From positions 3,863,001 through 3,927,000 of the forward strand of contig JAWHQI010000028.1 of NCBI GenBank assembly GCA_033032865.1: a stretch of 64,000 nt of DNA, read 5' to 3'. The notes below the pieces were generated by a model that did not search any database, was not told the origin of the DNA, and saw nothing but the letters and a program-made list of their open reading frames with translations. The DNA comes from Dactylorhiza incarnata (taxonomy: Eukaryota > Streptophyta > Magnoliopsida > Asparagales > Orchidaceae). A program made the position numbers and the translations under genes. Below are positions 19,977 through 30,629 of this stretch, one piece after another (positions within the stretch are counted from its first letter, which is position 1; the number at the start of each line of letters is the position of its first letter).

Positions 19977-20162
19977 TGTTGGAACCGAGAATCAGCCCAA
20001 CGAGGAGTTCAGACCCCAAAGAGGGGGCATCTGACACTTGTCCCGAAAGATTCAGTGCTTAGTTCTGAGTTTTTGATAAAGTTCTTCCACGGGACAAGTA
20101 AGTGCTAGATGCCCCCTCTTTGGCATCCGAACTCCTCATTGGGCCGATTCTCGGTTCCAACA
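19977..20162. mobile_element. Foldback element with TG/CA ends and 5-bp duplication
   Basis: Two arms of about 70-73 bases are near-perfect inverted repeats (TGTTGGAACCGAGAATC at the left, its complement at the right), joined by a loop of about 44 bases. A 4-base indel and about ten substitutions separate the arms. ATCAT flanks both ends (19972-19976, 20163-20167). The ends TGTTGGAAC...GTTCCAACA match the terminal bases of the SIRE-like LTRs in this window. Confidence 0.88.
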
Positions 20163-20394
20163 ATCATTAATGTTAGATTAACTCTTTTACAATAACCTTT
20201 TATTCTCAGTTGAATAATTCCTGAATCAACTTATAATGAGAAAGATGTTTTAGTTATCAAATGTAGAATAACTGGCATCTAACTATCTTGGGTTTTCATC
20301 AAGAAATTATTTGGGGTTTTCAGTCTGTTATTAGATACTTGAATGTTGCGACTATAGGTTCTTACTATCAAAATATAAACATATGAGGAAAGTT

Positions 20395-20703
20395 TCATAT
20401 TTCTATGAACTTTAATCTCATCTCCCCCGATGTTTTTATTATGAGAACTCTATTCAGGCCTTTTGTCAAAGCGTCTGCAATATTATCTTTTGATCTCACA
20501 TCAATCAGGGTCATAATCCCTTGACTTGTAAGTGAGGTTAACCAGGCTTGTTTCATCCTTAGTTGCCTTTTTTTGCCATTGAACAAAGTGTTCGTAGCAA
20601 CCGTTTTAGTATCCTGATTGTTACAGAAAACTGCAACAGAACTCAGTTTCAGGCTCGTCAGTGGAATGTCCATCACCAAATCTTTTATCCACTCTGTTTC
20701 TTT
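20395..20703 (-). pseudogene. Tork-like copia RNase H, C-terminal part
   Basis: Minus-strand translation gives ETEWIKDLVMDIPLTSL, FCNNQDTK, FNGKKRQLRMK and IADALTKGLNR, the end of a copia RNase H. The N-terminal half lies beyond the inserted element at 27980. It retains the overall pattern, but the D-S-Q triad region reads FCNNQDTK, so the active site is damaged. Confidence 0.85.
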
Positions 20704-21781
20704 TGTTGGATCTGTAGGCGCCCTTAGAGGGGGGGGGGGGGGGGTTAGGAGTTTTAAAAACTAATGTTATATTTTGAAATACTTGAATTAATAAGAGATC
20801 AAAATAGTGTAAATCAATAACAAATTAAGTGAAATAAAATAGAGACATGATTTTATTAATATGAAATGAAGAATTGCAAAACTTGATTTCTTATAACGCT
20901 AGAAATCGAAGGTGAATAGTAAGAAAAGTCTTTTTCATTTTCTATCCCGACTCGTATCCCCACGAATCAGTGGCTTTAGACAATCCTTCCCGGATACGGC
21001 CTCAAGCCACTCTAGCCAATCCTCCCCCGGATACGGCCTCGATCACCCCCTAGACCAAACCTTGTTCTAGTCGCCAACACGAGGCGAATTCCTCTCTAAG
21101 TCCTACCCAGACCTAGTCGCCAACACGAGGCGAATTTACTAAGCGATTACAAGAAAGAAAATAACAACAATATTAAAAACTCCCTCTTGAAGAACTTCTA
21201 AAGTTAGAGACGAAGGACCGCTGTAGAATAAGCATGGTTGAAGTGATCGTCGGTTGGATGCGGCGTGTAGAAATCCTCCTTCAAAAACTCATGAAATTTT
21301 GGGTGGGAGATCAACTCTCGGCAGTATAAGGCTCTGGAAATTTGGCACTAGGACTCTCTCAAGGATGTATGTTGAAAACGAGAGAAGAGGGGTCCTTTTT
21401 ATAGCCTTCGCGCTAGCGCCTGCGCTAGCACTACCGTCGACGCTATCCAGGATTAGGAAACATCCTCCGCGTGCGTATCTTCATTCCAAAGAAAACTTTC
21501 CTAAAATCCGCGCAACTGCCTGCGCTATCCGTTACTGCCCGGCGCTATCGCCTTCTATATTTGCCTCACAAACTTGCCTAATCAGAGTTAGCGCCCGCAC
21601 TAGTGGCTACCGCTGGCATTAGTGACCATGTTGGAATTTTGGCTTCAAACTTGGGGCAGCTTTCTTATGTTATTCTTGAGTCATATGACTCTGTTTCCTG
21701 CACACTTAAACACACAAGATCAAATATACATAGGATTTGCTATTCTCAAACCTAGGAGATGTGGAAGACCATGTTCCAACA
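20704..21781 (-). mobile_element. 3' LTR of the SIRE-like element (1078 bp)
   Basis: Plus strand reads TGTTGGATCTGTAGGCG ... ATGTTCCAACA, with matching terminal inverted repeats TGTTGGA/TCCAACA. A 16-G run (20729-20744) sits in the conserved cccttagagggggg site near the LTR end. GCGCTAGCGC-type palindromes cluster at 21405-21620. Confidence 0.88.
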
Positions 21782-23560
21782 AATTCCCCTCTTTTTTGAT
21801 AATAACAAATCCATTAATGATAAATCAGAGAATTAATACATATAGCATGATGAAATCTACTTGTGTGTGTGAGAGAGAGGACTTAGGATAATGGATGATT
21901 TTAGTATTTAGAATTGCTCACCCTAAATACATGCCCACCCTATGTGAATGCTCCCCTTATATGTAAGTTATCATCTTAATCATTAATCATGTTAGTTTTC
22001 CAATTTGATAGCGTTTATTATTTATCATGTTAGTTCTCCCCTTTTTGTTATTAGCAAAAGTGGGTTAAGGTAGCAAAATACATAGAAAGAGTTTTTTTTT
22101 TTGAAAAACAAGATAAGGCATGATCGAGCTTTTTAGAGGAAATGATAAGGAGTTTTTAGCATAAAAATTTCATAGAAATAAATTAGAGTTTTTAGCATTA
22201 AAATAATATTTATGTTTAGAGCAACCAATATAAATTTTACCAAGCAAGTCCACCACTTATTGAATGAAAGGAATTTTAAGATTCAAGTGATGATACACAC
22301 AAGAGAAAAGACTTTAAGTAAGCATGAAAGCGCAAGGTAAAAAATTATATGGTGATGATGCGGAAGACTTATAGAAATACAAGAAACATCTTTTTGTAAT
22401 CATGACTATTCATAAGAAGAAATATGAGTGAAATTCCAAAAAGTAAAGATGTTTTTGTAAATCATTTTTCTTTTAAAAAAAATTACCACTAAACATGAAA
22501 AATGATATAAAAAGAGACTAATATAATGTTATTTTAATTCACAAATTCAAAATATACCAAACATTGTAGAGAGCATGCTTGGTGATCTAGTGCATTTATA
22601 TATAAAGAGTGGTATAGAATTAGCATTAGGATCCAATACTCATGAGAAGAAGTGTTATGGAAGATAATAATGTGCACATAAGTGTATTTTGAAGAGAGTA
22701 AACAAATGATGTAATAAAAAATACAAGACATATGTAGAGTAAAGTGCACAATAAAACACAAATAATTTTACTCCCACGCACTTCAATGTACATAGAGAAA
22801 AATGTACCACTACCAAGGTGCTTTGCACACACAATGCTCATTAAGACTTATCAGGGTGCAAAATAGTGCTTAGGGGATCACACACTTTATTTTTCAATAT
22901 TGATTTTTTTGTGATCCGATGTACTTAAGAATAAGTGGTGTAAAGAAAAAAACTTATGGTTTGCCCAAGACACTTTACTATTCTTTCCAAGGTGCTCAAC
23001 CTCACAATGCTTATTAAGGCTTATCAGGAGGTTCAAGTAGTGCTTGGTGGAGTTATCTTTGTCAATTTATTTTATGATTTTTGTTTTGCACAAATTCTCC
23101 GAATACACTTATTTTGCAAACCAATCTAATTTTAAAAGCACCACCACTTTTCTTAATTTGTAAGAGTGCAAATAAAAGTAGTGTATGTAAGATACTTGGC
23201 AAATTTAATTCATTGTACAATTACAATACACAAGCAAACATTCTAAGATTAAAAGCACATGTAGACTTTGCCAAAATAAGTGAGTGAATAAATATCATTA
23301 TCAACCATAAAACATTTACTCATACTTAGAGACATGCTAATCATGGTTCTACACAACTTTTACAATACAATTGATGCACATGTGATTAGATATATCAAAG
23401 CATGATAAAAATAATGTTCAACGTAGTTTGAAAAGATGAATTGCAACATTGTAGAAGGTCTAAATGATAGATTAAATCATGCTTGATATTAACAATAAAG
23501 TTCATACAGTTTTTTTTTTTTGATATTTTGACAAATAATTTTGTTTAAAGTTTGAACTCT
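21782..23560 (-). other. SIRE-type 3' non-coding region (pol to 3' LTR)
   Basis: Reverse-complement counterpart of 40521-42629. Shared phrases include the ttaagacttatcaggg block (near 22840 and 23010), each beside a tgcttggggg/aagcact segment. AT-rich, no credible ORF. In full SIRE elements this interval can hold an envelope-like ORF; none is visible here. Confidence 0.75.
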
Positions 23561-23567
23561 TATAATT

Positions 23568-23675
23568 GATCTTGGACTTCCCGAGGTCTACCCTGTGAGG
23601 GGTTTGCAACGGAACTAGGAGATGTGATTGGGTGACATCCCAAATCTCCCTTTCGCAAGATACATGTAAATAGTA
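23568..23675 (+). repeat. About 108-bp segment shared with 61949-62050
   Basis: cttggacttcccgaggtcta, gggtgacatcccaaat and related phrases occur in the same order and strand in the Tekay-like LTR at the right edge of the window (61949 onward). Identity looks to be about three in four bases. Confidence 0.8.
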
Positions 23676-24585
23676 AAGTTAAGTTCAAAAAATAATTTTG
23701 GATAATTCTTTATTTTATTTTTTTGTATTTGATTTTTGCAAAAATTAATTAAAGGCAGAAATGCAAATAAACAAGGAAAGAAGAGAAAACAAATATTTTT
23801 TTATAATTCTGGCTTTTACAATTTTGTATTTTAATTTTTCAAAAATTAATTAAAGGCAGAAATGCAAATAAAAAAGCATATTTTTAGGGATTTTTCAAAA
23901 GATTAACAACACAAAAAATTAATACCATGCGATACCGACCGCGCTAAAGCTAGCGCTGGTGCTAGCGCTGCTTTTAATAAATCCCCTTCTCCTTGTCGAT
24001 TTGGCCATTCCAACACCAGCTCTCCCGAAAAACCCTATCAGATAACCTCATCCCACAAATAGATCTAAGGAAAATCTTCATCGTTTTTTATGATTTTTGT
24101 TTTAAACTTTGATTTTGATGTTTGAGATGAAGATTTTTGAACTTATCTAGTGGTTTAGATGATGGATCTAAAAGTTTTGATCTTTTTGTTTTTTAAAGAG
24201 AGGAACTAGGATAAATCTCCATCATTTTTATGATTCTTGTTTTAAAATTTTGATTTTGATGTTTGAGATGCGGATTTATAAACCTATTTGAGTTTTTTTG
24301 GTGATTGAGATGATGGATCCACAAAAAGGTTCTATTAAAGGTAGATCTCCATCATTTTTAAGATTTTTGATTTATACTTTGAATTTTATGAAGATTTCTA
24401 GTTTTTATTTTAGCCTAGAACATATGAGATTCATGGATCTAGGCATTTGAGAAAATTAGGATTTGGGAACATTGAATAATATGTAGATCTAGTGTTTTTT
24501 ATCAGAACGCTAGCGCCGACGCTAGTGCTAGCGCCGGCGCTAGTAATTTATCTTTAATTTTATTTTTTCTTATAAAGTGTGGCAG

Positions 24586-25592
24586 ATGGCACCTGGATCT
24601 AAGGGGAAGAAAAGTGCAGGACTAGCAGTGGAGACATCAACTATGGGTGTCCCATATTTTAAGGAATTTTCCCTGTCGAGACACCACCACATTATGTAGT
24701 TGTTTACAACCTCTGAGGTATCGAATGTGTTTCTTTCGTAGTCGTTTTCCTCTGATTTTGTACAAGAGTTTTACAGGCACTTGGAAGATCCATCTCAGAC
24801 AGATCTGGATGGAGGTGTGCAGTCCCAGGTGCAAAGGCAAATGGTAACTATAACACATAAAGAATTGAGGGAAGTGTTTGGGTTGACAGAGCACCCGAAT
24901 AGGTTGGATGTTGTTGAGAAATTTCGGGCAGACAGGGATTGGACACAACTGAATTTGGTACTCCACCAGAGGGCATGCAGGAGTTTGATCTCTTCGGTGG
25001 CGATGCTTACAGTGGATGCCCTTGCGGTATAGTATGTTTTACGCTATACCATTCTACTGAAATTGGGCGATACAGCGAAGATTACAACACAGCTCAGCCT
25101 TGTCTCATATTTCATTCTCGAGGAGGAGTGGTTTGATGTGGCTGCCTTGCTTCTTTCGTTGATTTGATATTCTTACAAGCTGCAGGATCCTTCCCGACAA
25201 CGCTACAACAACCTCAACCTCCCTCTTAGTGGCATTATACAGAGGGTTCTTCTACAAAGGTACCCTATTATTGAGATTGGTTTTTATTTGATGGATTGCT
25301 TTCCTTCCATCTAGAACACCGCGTACCTTTGAGCGACATCACTCTCGGACGAGCCATCTTTGTCCACTCGACCACCACTCCGGCGAGGAGTGTCAGCCTG
25401 AGAGACTCGAAATGATTCATTTCGAGAAGATATGGGGGAGCGGTTTACACGAGTGGAGGAGGATATGTCGGAGGTAAAAAATGATGTTTCTGGCATTAGG
25501 CAGATGATGAAGTTTATGATAAAGGCCTTAAAGTTGAATCCATCATCGCCGGAGCGGAGGGAATGGGATAGACCGACACAGGATCCGCCATG
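24586..25592 (+). pseudogene. Antisense ORF remnant, plant retrotransposon extra-ORF type
   Basis: Lies on the strand opposite to the carrier element. Starts MAPGSKGKKSAG at 24586 and is then broken by stops. Across frames the order is YFKEFSLSRHH, EFYRHLEDP, VQRQMVTITHKELREVFGL (about 24770-24890) and a C-terminal coiled-coil-like part MGERFTRVEEDMSEVKND (from 25432) ending at 25592. This E-F-Y, V-I-T-L-FGL pattern with a C-terminal coil resembles the plant transposon-protein domain found as extra, often antisense, ORFs in plant LTR elements. Function of that family is unknown to me. Assignment is from pattern memory and needs a profile search. Confidence 0.5.
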
Positions 25593-26215
25593 ACATTCTA
25601 TTTGGAGGAGTCGCAGACGACGGTCCCCAAGTCCTAGTGTGGAGGAGGTAGATGAAACTGAGTAGAGGAAGATGGCTACTCATATTTGAGTTTTGTAATA
25701 ATATAGGGGTTGAAGACATCTTTTGAACATTTTCTCCTACCGCCGGCGCTACCAGCTAGCGCCGACGCTATTTGTTATGTTTAATTATAATGTTTTTCGA
25801 ATTGTGGATCTCTTCGTCTGGTTCTTATAATCCCTTGTAGTTATTAAAAAAATTTGTCTTGTGTTCTTATCTACAAATTTTGGAATTACATGAAGTGGAG
25901 AGATGTTTAAGCAATTTTGGTATCCAATCATATTTTGGTGGATTCTTTATGATTTGAGATTTCAATATCACATAACAAATTTTGAATTCTATTTATGTGG
26001 ATGATATGCGATATTTATAGGCAATGAATTTAAGAAAGATAGATAAGTCATCAAAAATAAAAATATGACCTTGATATTATAGTTTTTAAAAAAAATCATA
26101 TTTCTAATAATATATAAGATGACCTTGATATTATAGTTTTTTTTTTAAATAAGAAAACAAAAAAGAAGAATAAAAGGACATTGAAGCATATCATGAAGTA
26201 GAAATTTGAATATTT
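25593..26215. other. AT-rich stretch inside the non-autonomous element
   Basis: A GCGCC/GGCGC palindrome cluster lies at 25738-25772, followed by AT-rich sequence with two similar copies of ccttgatattatagttttt (26070, 26110). No gene seen. Confidence 0.6.
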
Positions 26216-26780
26216 CATTTTAAAAGGATTCTACTTCATGCATTTGATGATACCTAATGAATAAGAGTTTTAGGTATCCAAAGAGGACCAAGTGTGGTGG
26301 TTCCTTTTGAGTAACCAAATATAACGAGATGATTTTTGGGGAGATGAGTACGAATGAAGGAGTGTCTTCATCTGTGGTGGTCCCTTTTGAGTATATCTTT
26401 ATTTTGATTACCTTCTTCGAGCCTTTGTACTCATTTGTCAATCTCTCACACACTTCTTGAGCAGTTTTGACCCCATCATCCTCGGATAGGTTGCTGGAGC
26501 AATCCCCTGCTGGATCAGGTATAGGGCAAGCAGTTCTTTCTTCATTTCTTCTTTTGTGAATTTGGGAGCTTTATCGTCTTTAGATTTCTCGCAAGCTCGA
26601 GGACCATCTTTGACCATTTCCCACAGGTCCTAGGAACGAAGGAGTGTCTTCATCTTATCGCTCCAGAAGTCATAAAGATCGCCGATGAAGATAATAGGGA
26701 TGGAGGAATGGGTGTAGAGGGGAGCATTACAGCTGGTAGATGATGAAGTCGTTTGCAATAGGAGAATAGATACTTCAATG
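26216..26780 (-). pseudogene. Copia gag N-terminal part, broken
   Basis: Minus-strand frames give FIGDLYDFWSDKMKTLL, DLWEMVKDGP, FTKEEMKKELLALYLIQQG and VCERLTNEYKGSKKV, which is the retrotransposon copia gag (UBN2-type) pattern. At least one stop (after LLRS) and one shift break it. It follows directly from the primer site at 26781. The remainder of gag and all of pol are absent. Confidence 0.75.
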
Positions 26781-26792
26781 GCTCTGATACCA
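26781..26792 (-). other. Primer binding site
   Basis: Minus strand reads TGGTATCAGAGC, the initiator methionine tRNA site. It lies about 115 bases inside the LTR edge at 26907 rather than next to it, so the interval 26793-26906 is either LTR end sequence of a different copia element or a rearranged leader. Confidence 0.8.
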
Positions 26793-26906
26793 CTGTTATA
26801 AGAACTGGTTATAATTGATGTTTTACTGGTGGATTTAGGTATTGCTGGACGGCATCCCCGTCCTCTCCATGTATGCTTATAGTCAATACATTAATTAACC
26901 TAAGTA

Positions 26907-27979
26907 TGTACAGTCCAGCTCTTAGAGGGGGGGGGGGGGGAATAAGGGTTGTAAAAACTTATGTTATATTTTAAAATACTTGAATGAATAAGATATCAAA
27001 ATAGTGTAAATCAATAACAAATTAAGTGAAATAAAATAGAGACGTGATTTTATTAATATGAAATAAAGGATTACAAAACTTAATTTCTTATAACCCTAGA
27101 AATCGAAGGAGAATAGTAAGAAAAGTCTTTTTCATTTTCTATCCTGACTCGTATCACCACGAACTAGAGGCTTTAGCCTATCCTTCCCGGATACAGCCTC
27201 AAGCCGCTCTAACCAATCCTCCCTCGGATACGGCCTCGAGCACCCCCTAGACCAAACCTAGATCTAGTCGCCAACAAGAGACGAATTCCTCCCTAAGTCC
27301 TACCCAGACCTAGTCGCTAACACGAGGCGAATTTACTAAGCGATTACAAGAAAGAAAATAATAGCAATATTAAAAACTCTCTCTTAAAGAATTTCTGAAG
27401 TTGGAGACGAAGGACCGCTGTAGAATAAGCATGGTTGAAGCGATCGTCGGTTAGATGCGGCGTGTAGAAATCCTCCTTCAGAAACTCACAGAATTTTGGG
27501 TAGGAGATCAACTCTCGACAGTATAAGGCTCTGGAAATTTGGCACTAGTACTCTCTCAAGGATGTATGTTGAAAACGAGAGAAGAGGGGTCCTTTTTATA
27601 GCCTTTGCGCTAGCGCTTGCGCTAGCACTACCGCCGACGCTATCCCGGATTAGGAAACATCCTCCGCGTGCGTATCTTCATTCCAAGGAAACCTTTCCTA
27701 AAATTAGTGCTACCGCTTGGGTTATCCGCTACCGTCCAGCGCTATCGCCTTCTATATTTGCCTCCCAAACTTGCCTAATCAGCGCTAGCGCCCGCGCTAG
27801 TGGCTACCGCCGGCGCTAGTGACCATGCTGGAATTTTGGCTTCAAACTTGGGGGCATCCTTCTTATGTTATCCTTGAGTTATATGGCTTTGTTTCCTACA
27901 CACTTAAACACACAAGATCAAATACACATAGGATTTTTTATTCTCAAACCTAGAAGATGCGGAAGACCATGTTCCAGCA
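26907..27979 (-). mobile_element. 5' LTR of the SIRE-like element (1073 bp)
   Basis: Co-linear with 20704-21781 (same ctagtcgccaacacgaggcg block, same GCGC palindromes at 27605-27825, same outer end gttcc-agca). Its inner end differs: tgtacagtccagctcttagag replaces tgttggatctgtaggcgccc. A 14-G run lies at 26927-26940. Confidence 0.85.
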
Positions 27980-30629
27980 CTTCTCCTGCTGAAGTTAGAG
28001 CATAGAGTTCGAATTCTATTGACAAGAGAGCAATACATGATTGCCTCTTAGACTTCCAGTCTACAGCTGCTCCTCCTAGTGTGAAAACAAAACTACTAGT
28101 GGACTTGCTGTCATTTATTTCTGAGCATCATGATGCATCAGAATATCCTTCAAGAACTGAAGGATGACTAGAGTAACATAAAACATACTTTTGGGTGTGT
28201 TTTAAGTATCTCATCAGCTTATATAAGGCATTCCAATGGTCCTGGCCAGGATTGCTAGTGAATCTCCATAACATGCCTACCGTAAAGGCTATGTCAGGTC
28301 TAGTGCAGACCATAACATACATGAGACTACCAATCAGTTTAGAATAATCTAACTGTCTAACAGTAGCTCCTTCATTGGGCTTTAAGCAGTTGGTGTAGTC
28401 ATATGGTGTCTCTGATGCTTTACTTTCACTATATCTCCACATATCCAACATGGATTTTATATAGTGGCTTTGACTTAGGGAGATGTCATTTCTCCCAAAT
28501 CTCACATGCATGCATAGTATAATTTCAGCTACACCTAGGTCTTAAATGCTAAATTCTTTTATTAGGCCTGACTTGACGTCATTCACTTTGGATTGATCAG
28601 TCCTTAGAATGAGCATATCGTCGACATACAAGCAAATTATAGAACTTTATCTGATCTATGACGTATGTAAATACATTTATCCGAGAGACTCGACATGAAT
28701 CCCATGTTCTTTACACTATAGTAAAATTTCTAATGCCACAATTTAGGTGTTTGTTTTAGTCCGTATAGAGATTTTAGTAACTTATAGACCTTGGTCTCGT
28801 GACCTTCTACAATGAAACTTTCAGGTTGATTCATGTAGATTTCTTCGGTCAGATCTCCGTTCAAGAATGCAGTCTTAACATCCATTTGATGAACAATAAA
28901 GTTCTTAATAGACGCAATAGCAAAGAGGATCCTAATAGTTGTTAGGTGACACACGGGTGAGTAGACATCAAAATAATCTACTCTGCTTACTTGTGTGAAA
29001 CCTTTAGCCACCAGGCGTGTTTTGTACTTAGCTACGCTACCATCAGGATTCAACTTCTTTTTCAGAACCCAATTCCACCCTATAGTTTTAGCCCCTTTTA
29101 GCTTATCAACCAACATCCAGGTGTTGTTCTGAAGTAGAGAGTTCATCTCTTCATCAATAGCTTCTTTCCAGAGAAGTGAGTCCCTTGAACTCGTCGCTTC
29201 CTTATAGGAGGATGGATCTGCCTCAACGTGGTAAGTGACAAAATCACTACTGAAGGTTCTGGGAGTTCTCACTTTTACAGATGTTCTCCTAGACTCTAGG
29301 CCAAAGTTGTCTACAGGAACGAAGTAGGAGGTGCTCGGCATTGATTCAGGATTTTTATCAGTAATAGTTACTTGCATACCTGTGAGTGACAAGTTTTTAT
29401 CTTTAAGGAATTTATCTTCAAAGAACACAGCATCCCTAGATTCTATAACGACACTGTTAGAAATGTCTAAGAATCTGTCTGCAGCACTATCTTCAGCACA
29501 ACCTAGGTAGACACAAGTGTTGTTCCTATGTCCAATCTTAGACCTTCTTGGGTCAGGAACTCTAACATATGCTATACAGCCTTAGGTTTTAAGTATATTT
29601 GTGTTTGGGGGTGTCTTAAACGAAGCTCGTAGGGTGTAACCTCTAACTTGGCATGAGGGACTTTATTTAGAATGTGGTTTGCAATTACGACTGCTTCTCC
29701 CCAATAAGCAGAAGGCATGCCTGCAGTCAAGAGCATAGAATTCAACATTTCTGTTAACGTTCTATTTTTCCTCTCAGCTATGACATTTGATTGGGGTGAG
29801 TAAGGAGCAATGGTTTCTGCTATGATTCCTTGAGAGGCAAGGAAGCACTTAAACTCATTGGACATATATTCTCCTGCTCTATCACTTCTAAGTCATTTTA
29901 TCTTCATGTCTAGTTGGTTTTTTACTCTGGTTTTGAAAAGACAAAACTTTTTAAACGCTTCATCTTTAGTTTACGAAGGTAAATGTGGCAGAACCTTGAG
30001 CAATCATCTATAAAGGTGATCATATACTTCCTTCTTCCTTTAGTGATAAAACTATTGAAGTCACAAATATCGGAATGTATAAGCTCTAGAGATGTTGTGC
30101 TCCTAGTAACCACAACAAAAGATTTCCTAGTGATCTTAGTCTAAGCACACACTTCACATTTCTCAGGTTGGTTTTTAGTGTCTAACGTGATCTGGTGAGT
30201 TCTAGCAATTTGGAACATTTTCCCTATAGTTTACGTGTCCTAGTCTCTCATGTAGAGTCTTATGGCTAACTAAGTTCGATTGAACTTATTAAACTATTTC
30301 GTTTGCTAGACTCAGTCTGTATATATCTTATTTTGGACGTAGGCACATCCAAAGTAGTGAGAGTTAACTGACAGTGTTGTTATACCGCTACTGAAATTGA
30401 AAGACATACCAGCATCACATAGTAAACTAATAGACACTAAGTTAGCAGCTAGTGAAGGAATAAACTTAATATTCTTTAAAGTTAAGGTTTTACCTGAGGA
30501 TAGCAGCAAGGTTGCATTCCCCACCTTCAGTACGTTAGCTGTTTCACCATTTGCAACCGTCACAGATTCTTTTGCATTGGTGAGCCCTGTCAACAAATTA
30601 ACATTGTTGCAAACATGGCAGGTTACCCC
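27980..30629 (-). pseudogene. Tork-like copia pol (protease end, integrase, RT, RNase H start)
   Basis: Minus-strand order: protease C-terminal part (TVANGETANVLKV, LTLKNIKFIPSLAANLVSIS; 30312-30596), integrase (ELIHSDICDF, ITFIDDCSRF in 29922-30113; SPQSNVIAERKNRT and PSAYWGEAV in 29572-29865), RT (WKEAIDEEMNSLLQNNTW, KARLVAKGFTQ-like, QMDVKTAFLNGDL; 28730-29428), YVDDMLI near 28605-28630, thumb (CTRPDIAFTVGML; 28128-28511) and RNase H start ([20 protein letters not shown]; to 27980). The integrase D-D-E residues can be placed. Several stops and shifts make it dead. It would reverse-transcribe and integrate the element. Confidence 0.87.

Larger units (their letters stand above)
20704..27979 (-). 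mobile_element. SIRE-like non-autonomous element inserted in copia RNase H
   Basis: Two LTRs of one family face the same way (20704-21781 and 26907-27979). Between them are a SIRE-type 3' region, an antisense ORF block and a copia gag start, but no protease, integrase or RT. Joining the flanks restores the RNase H frame (TSAGE before, EWIKD after), with target duplication AGAAG/AGAAA on the minus strand (one mismatch). This proves insertion as one unit. Pol proteins would have to be supplied by another element. Confidence 0.82.

Noticed and set aside
24100..24400. Three loose copies of a tttttatgattttt-gttt-gatttttgat block
   Set aside because: Recognisable as a weak AT-rich repeat, but too diverged and low in complexity to call a defined array.
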